DNA from: Candidatus Nitrosopumilus sp.
GTDB lineage: Archaea > Thermoproteota > Nitrososphaeria > Nitrososphaerales > Nitrosopumilaceae
Assembly (NCBI GenBank): GCA_029863665.1
Contig: JAOTUX010000062.1
Span: forward strand, 1-6,561
Length of the DNA stretch: 6,561 nt
Direction: 5' to 3'
Numbering within the stretch: the stretch's first letter is position 1; each line of letters opens with the position of its first letter. The translations under genes and the position numbers were made by a program. Under the pieces are notes generated by a model. The model did no database searches. It was not told where the DNA came from and worked only from the letters and a program-made list of their open reading frames with translations. Below are positions 5,265 to 6,561 of this stretch, piece after piece.

Positions 5265-5831
5265 TTGAGAACTAAATCCGTAATTTTAACAAGTACAAAA
5301 CAAAAGATCATAAAAAAAAATAACACAAATAATAAAAAAGCTGCCAGAATACGTCGACAAAGAGGATATCAATGGGAAGATACCATAGTAAAAAGATTTA
5401 ACGGTAACAATAAATGGAAAGCATTTAGGTTAGGTTCTCCAAGTATTGCGTTACCCGATGTACTGGCAGTAAATACAGAAGATAGCACAATATTCACGAT
5501 AGAGGCAAAATCTGGAACTAGTACTTCGCTTCCAGTTCCAGCAGATCAAATTGAACGATGTTTGGACTGGATCAAGACATTTGACATTTATAAAAAAAGA
5601 AACGTGATTTTGGCATTCAAATTCCTTTCAAAAAAGAGAATAGGTTTAGGAAAATATGAAAGTAGAGAATTGAGGGAATTTTATAAGATTTGGGACGAAT
5701 CGTTAGAAATTACAGATTGTGTTTGTACTTATGAAGGCATTTTTTTTGCAAAAATCAATGGTACAAGAAAAGAACTATCTCTCAAAGAATGCTCTATGCC
5801 ATTTAAAACAAAACAAAAGAGTAGTGCCTAA
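5265..5831 (+). CDS. hjc: Holliday junction resolvase Hjc-type nuclease, extended form
   Basis: Hjc is the archaeal homodimeric endonuclease that cuts four-way DNA junctions symmetrically during recombination and fork repair. The PD-(D/E)xK core is intact. A basic RRQRGYQWE segment (30-38) supplies the first acidic residue, Glu38. FRLGSPSIALPD (54-65) supplies the GS turn and Asp65, and FTIEAKSG (77-84) gives Glu80-x-Lys82. ADQIERCLDWIKTF (93-106) carries the helix with the conserved Gln95. The protein has 188 residues, longer than the usual 120-145. It has a Lys/Asn-rich N-terminal tail of about 26 residues and a C-terminal extension of about 60 residues after the core (FKFLSKKR at 118-125). 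No Met occurs before the core, so the TTG at 5265, placed about 29 bases after a TATA-like box, is the likely start. It is transcribed divergently from the small helical-protein gene. Confidence 0.85.
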   Translation: MRTKSVILTSTKQKIIKKNNTNNKKAARIRRQRGYQWEDTIVKRFNGNNKWKAFRLGSPSIALPDVLAVNTEDSTIFTIEAKSGTSTSLPVPADQIERCLDWIKTFDIYKKRNVILAFKFLSKKRIGLGKYESRELREFYKIWDESLEITDCVCTYEGIFFAKINGTRKELSLKECSMPFKTKQKSSA

Positions 5832-5852
5832 CTAGAATAAATTTTCAAATCA

Positions 5853-5860
5853 TTTTTTAA
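5853..5860 (+). promoter_or_regulatory. TATA-like box before the 149-residue hypothetical gene
   Basis: TTTTTTAA is centred about 26 bases upstream of the TTG at 5883, in the 51-base gap after hjc. The same T-run could also serve as a terminator for hjc, since archaeal termination uses U-tracts. Confidence 0.35.
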
Positions 5861-5882
5861 GGATAACATGTAATCAAATCTA

Positions 5883-6332
5883 TTGTCCGAAAAGAACACC
5901 AAAGTTGAATCAGCAGATATAGACTCAGAATCTATGTTGGAAACAGTTTCAGATGCAGAAATTAATTCAAGAATTAGTTTTGAGGAATTTACTGATGAAA
6001 GAATGCTCGTCAGTCACGATGCTTTTGGAAATAAGCAAATGAAAATCAAAGTACTAGAAGTATCTGATGAAAATCCCCCATCAAAGTGGAAATTTGGTAA
6101 TCGTGTTAAAGTTACAAAAATTCTTGTTACAATCAAACATCTTACAACACAACAAGTTGAAGAAGGTGAATTTGATATTGAGTTAATAGAAAGAGAGTTA
6201 GCTGAAAAGAGACACTACACTTCAACAAACAGATGGATTCCTGCAAGTGATATCAAAAATGGTTATGTCATAGGTTCAAAACACACTAGATTAATCAGTG
6301 ATGCTTCTGCATTAGATTATATTGTATTTTGA
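5883..6332 (+). CDS. conserved-looking hypothetical protein, acidic N-terminus
   Basis: I do not recognise this 149-residue protein. Residues 1-40 are strongly acidic and Ser-rich (SADIDSESMLETVSDAE), probably flexible. Residues 40-100 alternate as beta strands (KQMKIKVLEVS, NRVKVTKILVTIKHL). A charged helix follows at 97-110 (FDIELIERELAEKR), then a segment with RWIPASDIKNGYVIG (117-131) and a hydrophobic end (ALDYIVF). There is no signal peptide, membrane helix or cysteine. The start is inferred as the TTG at 5883 because the only nearby ATG upstream runs straight into a stop and a TATA-like T/A run lies about 26 bases before the TTG. The next in-frame ATG (codon 18) would remove part of the acidic tail. 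It follows hjc by 51 bases in the same direction. Codon usage and composition match its neighbours. Confidence 0.7.
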   Translation: MSEKNTKVESADIDSESMLETVSDAEINSRISFEEFTDERMLVSHDAFGNKQMKIKVLEVSDENPPSKWKFGNRVKVTKILVTIKHLTTQQVEEGEFDIELIERELAEKRHYTSTNRWIPASDIKNGYVIGSKHTRLISDASALDYIVF

Positions 6333-6342
6333 TGACAAACCA

Positions 6343-6356
6343 TTTTATTCTATTTT
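6343..6356 (+). terminator. T-rich tract after the hypothetical gene, possible terminator
   Basis: A pyrimidine-rich run (TTTTATTCTATTTT) begins 11 bases after the stop codon at 6332 and precedes the next promoter. Archaeal RNA polymerase terminates at such U-tracts without a hairpin; none is visible here. Confidence 0.3.
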
Positions 6357-6369
6357 CCTCTCAAAAACA

Positions 6370-6377
6370 TTATAAAC
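6370..6377 (+). promoter_or_regulatory. TATA box for the gene at the right edge
   Basis: TTATAAAC is a strong archaeal TATA match centred about 27 bases upstream of the ATG at 6400, the spacing for a leaderless transcript. It is the clearest promoter in the window. Confidence 0.55.
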
Positions 6378-6399
6378 AAAAGAAATTGAAAAATGGTAC

Positions 6400-6561
6400 A
6401 TGAGTTCAAAAGAATTTGATGTGAATGGAACTGATTATAAAATTGTATTAACAGAACAAGTGATTGGTCATGTAAATAACCTCAAAAATCTGTATAATGC
6501 AGCATACGAAGATCCTGAAAGCTTTGAAGATGTTAGTGCAGAAATTTCAAGCACAATTAAT
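6400..6561 (+). CDS. unrecognised gene, 5' part (3' end outside window)
   Basis: The frame is open from the ATG at 6400 to the window edge (54 codons). The visible sequence is polar and acidic. It begins with SSKEFDVNGTDYKIVL (2-17), which looks like one or two beta strands, followed by a helix (EQVIGHVNNLKNLYNAAY, 19-36) and an acidic segment (EDPESFEDVSAE). No signal peptide, transmembrane segment or catalytic motif is seen. A nearby ATG at 6393 in another frame stops after eight codons, so 6400 is the start; it lies about 27 bases after a good TATA box. The total length and family cannot be judged from this fragment. Confidence 0.7.
   Translation, partial: MSSKEFDVNGTDYKIVLTEQVIGHVNNLKNLYNAAYEDPESFEDVSAEISSTIN

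Noticed and set aside
1..6561. Mobile element, defence island or CRISPR array
   Set aside because: No transposase, integrase, terminal inverted repeats, direct-repeat arrays or toxin-antitoxin pair were found. The PD-(D/E)xK protein is a housekeeping Hjc type rather than a restriction enzyme, and the methyltransferase-like gene lacks DNA-methylase motifs.

Overview
This 6.6 kb window looks like chromosome of an AT-rich ammonia-oxidising archaeon (Thaumarchaeota/Nitrososphaerota, Nitrosopumilus-like). The evidence is an archaeal-type Holliday junction resolvase, a Mer-like luciferase-family (F420/flavin) enzyme, an archaeal thiolase plus DUF35 pair, and AT-rich TATA-like boxes about 23-29 bases upstream of start codons where no Shine-Dalgarno sequence is visible. 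The lineage is inferred from gene content and recalled family resemblance, not from a database search. No tRNA, rRNA, CRISPR array or insertion sequence was seen.

Left part (1-1681): the 3' half of purK (purine biosynthesis) enters from the left edge. It is followed in the same direction by a four-helix membrane protein, a 41-residue zinc-ribbon microprotein and a short reading frame interrupted by an in-frame amber codon. These are closely spaced and probably co-transcribed. Facing them on the minus strand is a small protein-like frame, 48 codons from a TTG. It could be a short gene or the tail of a decayed one, because the frame continues upstream past a single TGA.

Central part (1682-4078): a tight three-gene plus-strand operon encodes a luciferase-like (LLM) oxidoreductase, a thiolase with an intact catalytic Cys/His set, and a DUF35 zinc-ribbon/OB-fold protein. 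Spacing is 1 base, then a 4-base ATGA overlap. Thiolase and DUF35 proteins are known to work as complexes in archaea. An F420/flavin enzyme in the same operon suggests a redox step linked to acyl-CoA condensation or cleavage, but the substrate cannot be read from sequence.

Right-centre (4071-5144, minus strand): a class I SAM-methyltransferase-like protein converges on the DUF35 gene with an 8-base tail overlap. A 67-residue helical protein lies upstream of it on the same strand.

Right part (5145-6561): a 120-base divergent promoter region leads to an extended Hjc-type Holliday junction resolvase, then an unrecognised 149-residue acidic protein, then the first 54 codons of another unrecognised gene behind a good TATA box. 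I did not find a clear new defence or mobile system. The most interesting items are the LLM-thiolase-DUF35 operon, the two stop-interrupted small frames at 1175-1683, and the repeated pairing of a TATA-like box with a TTG start.
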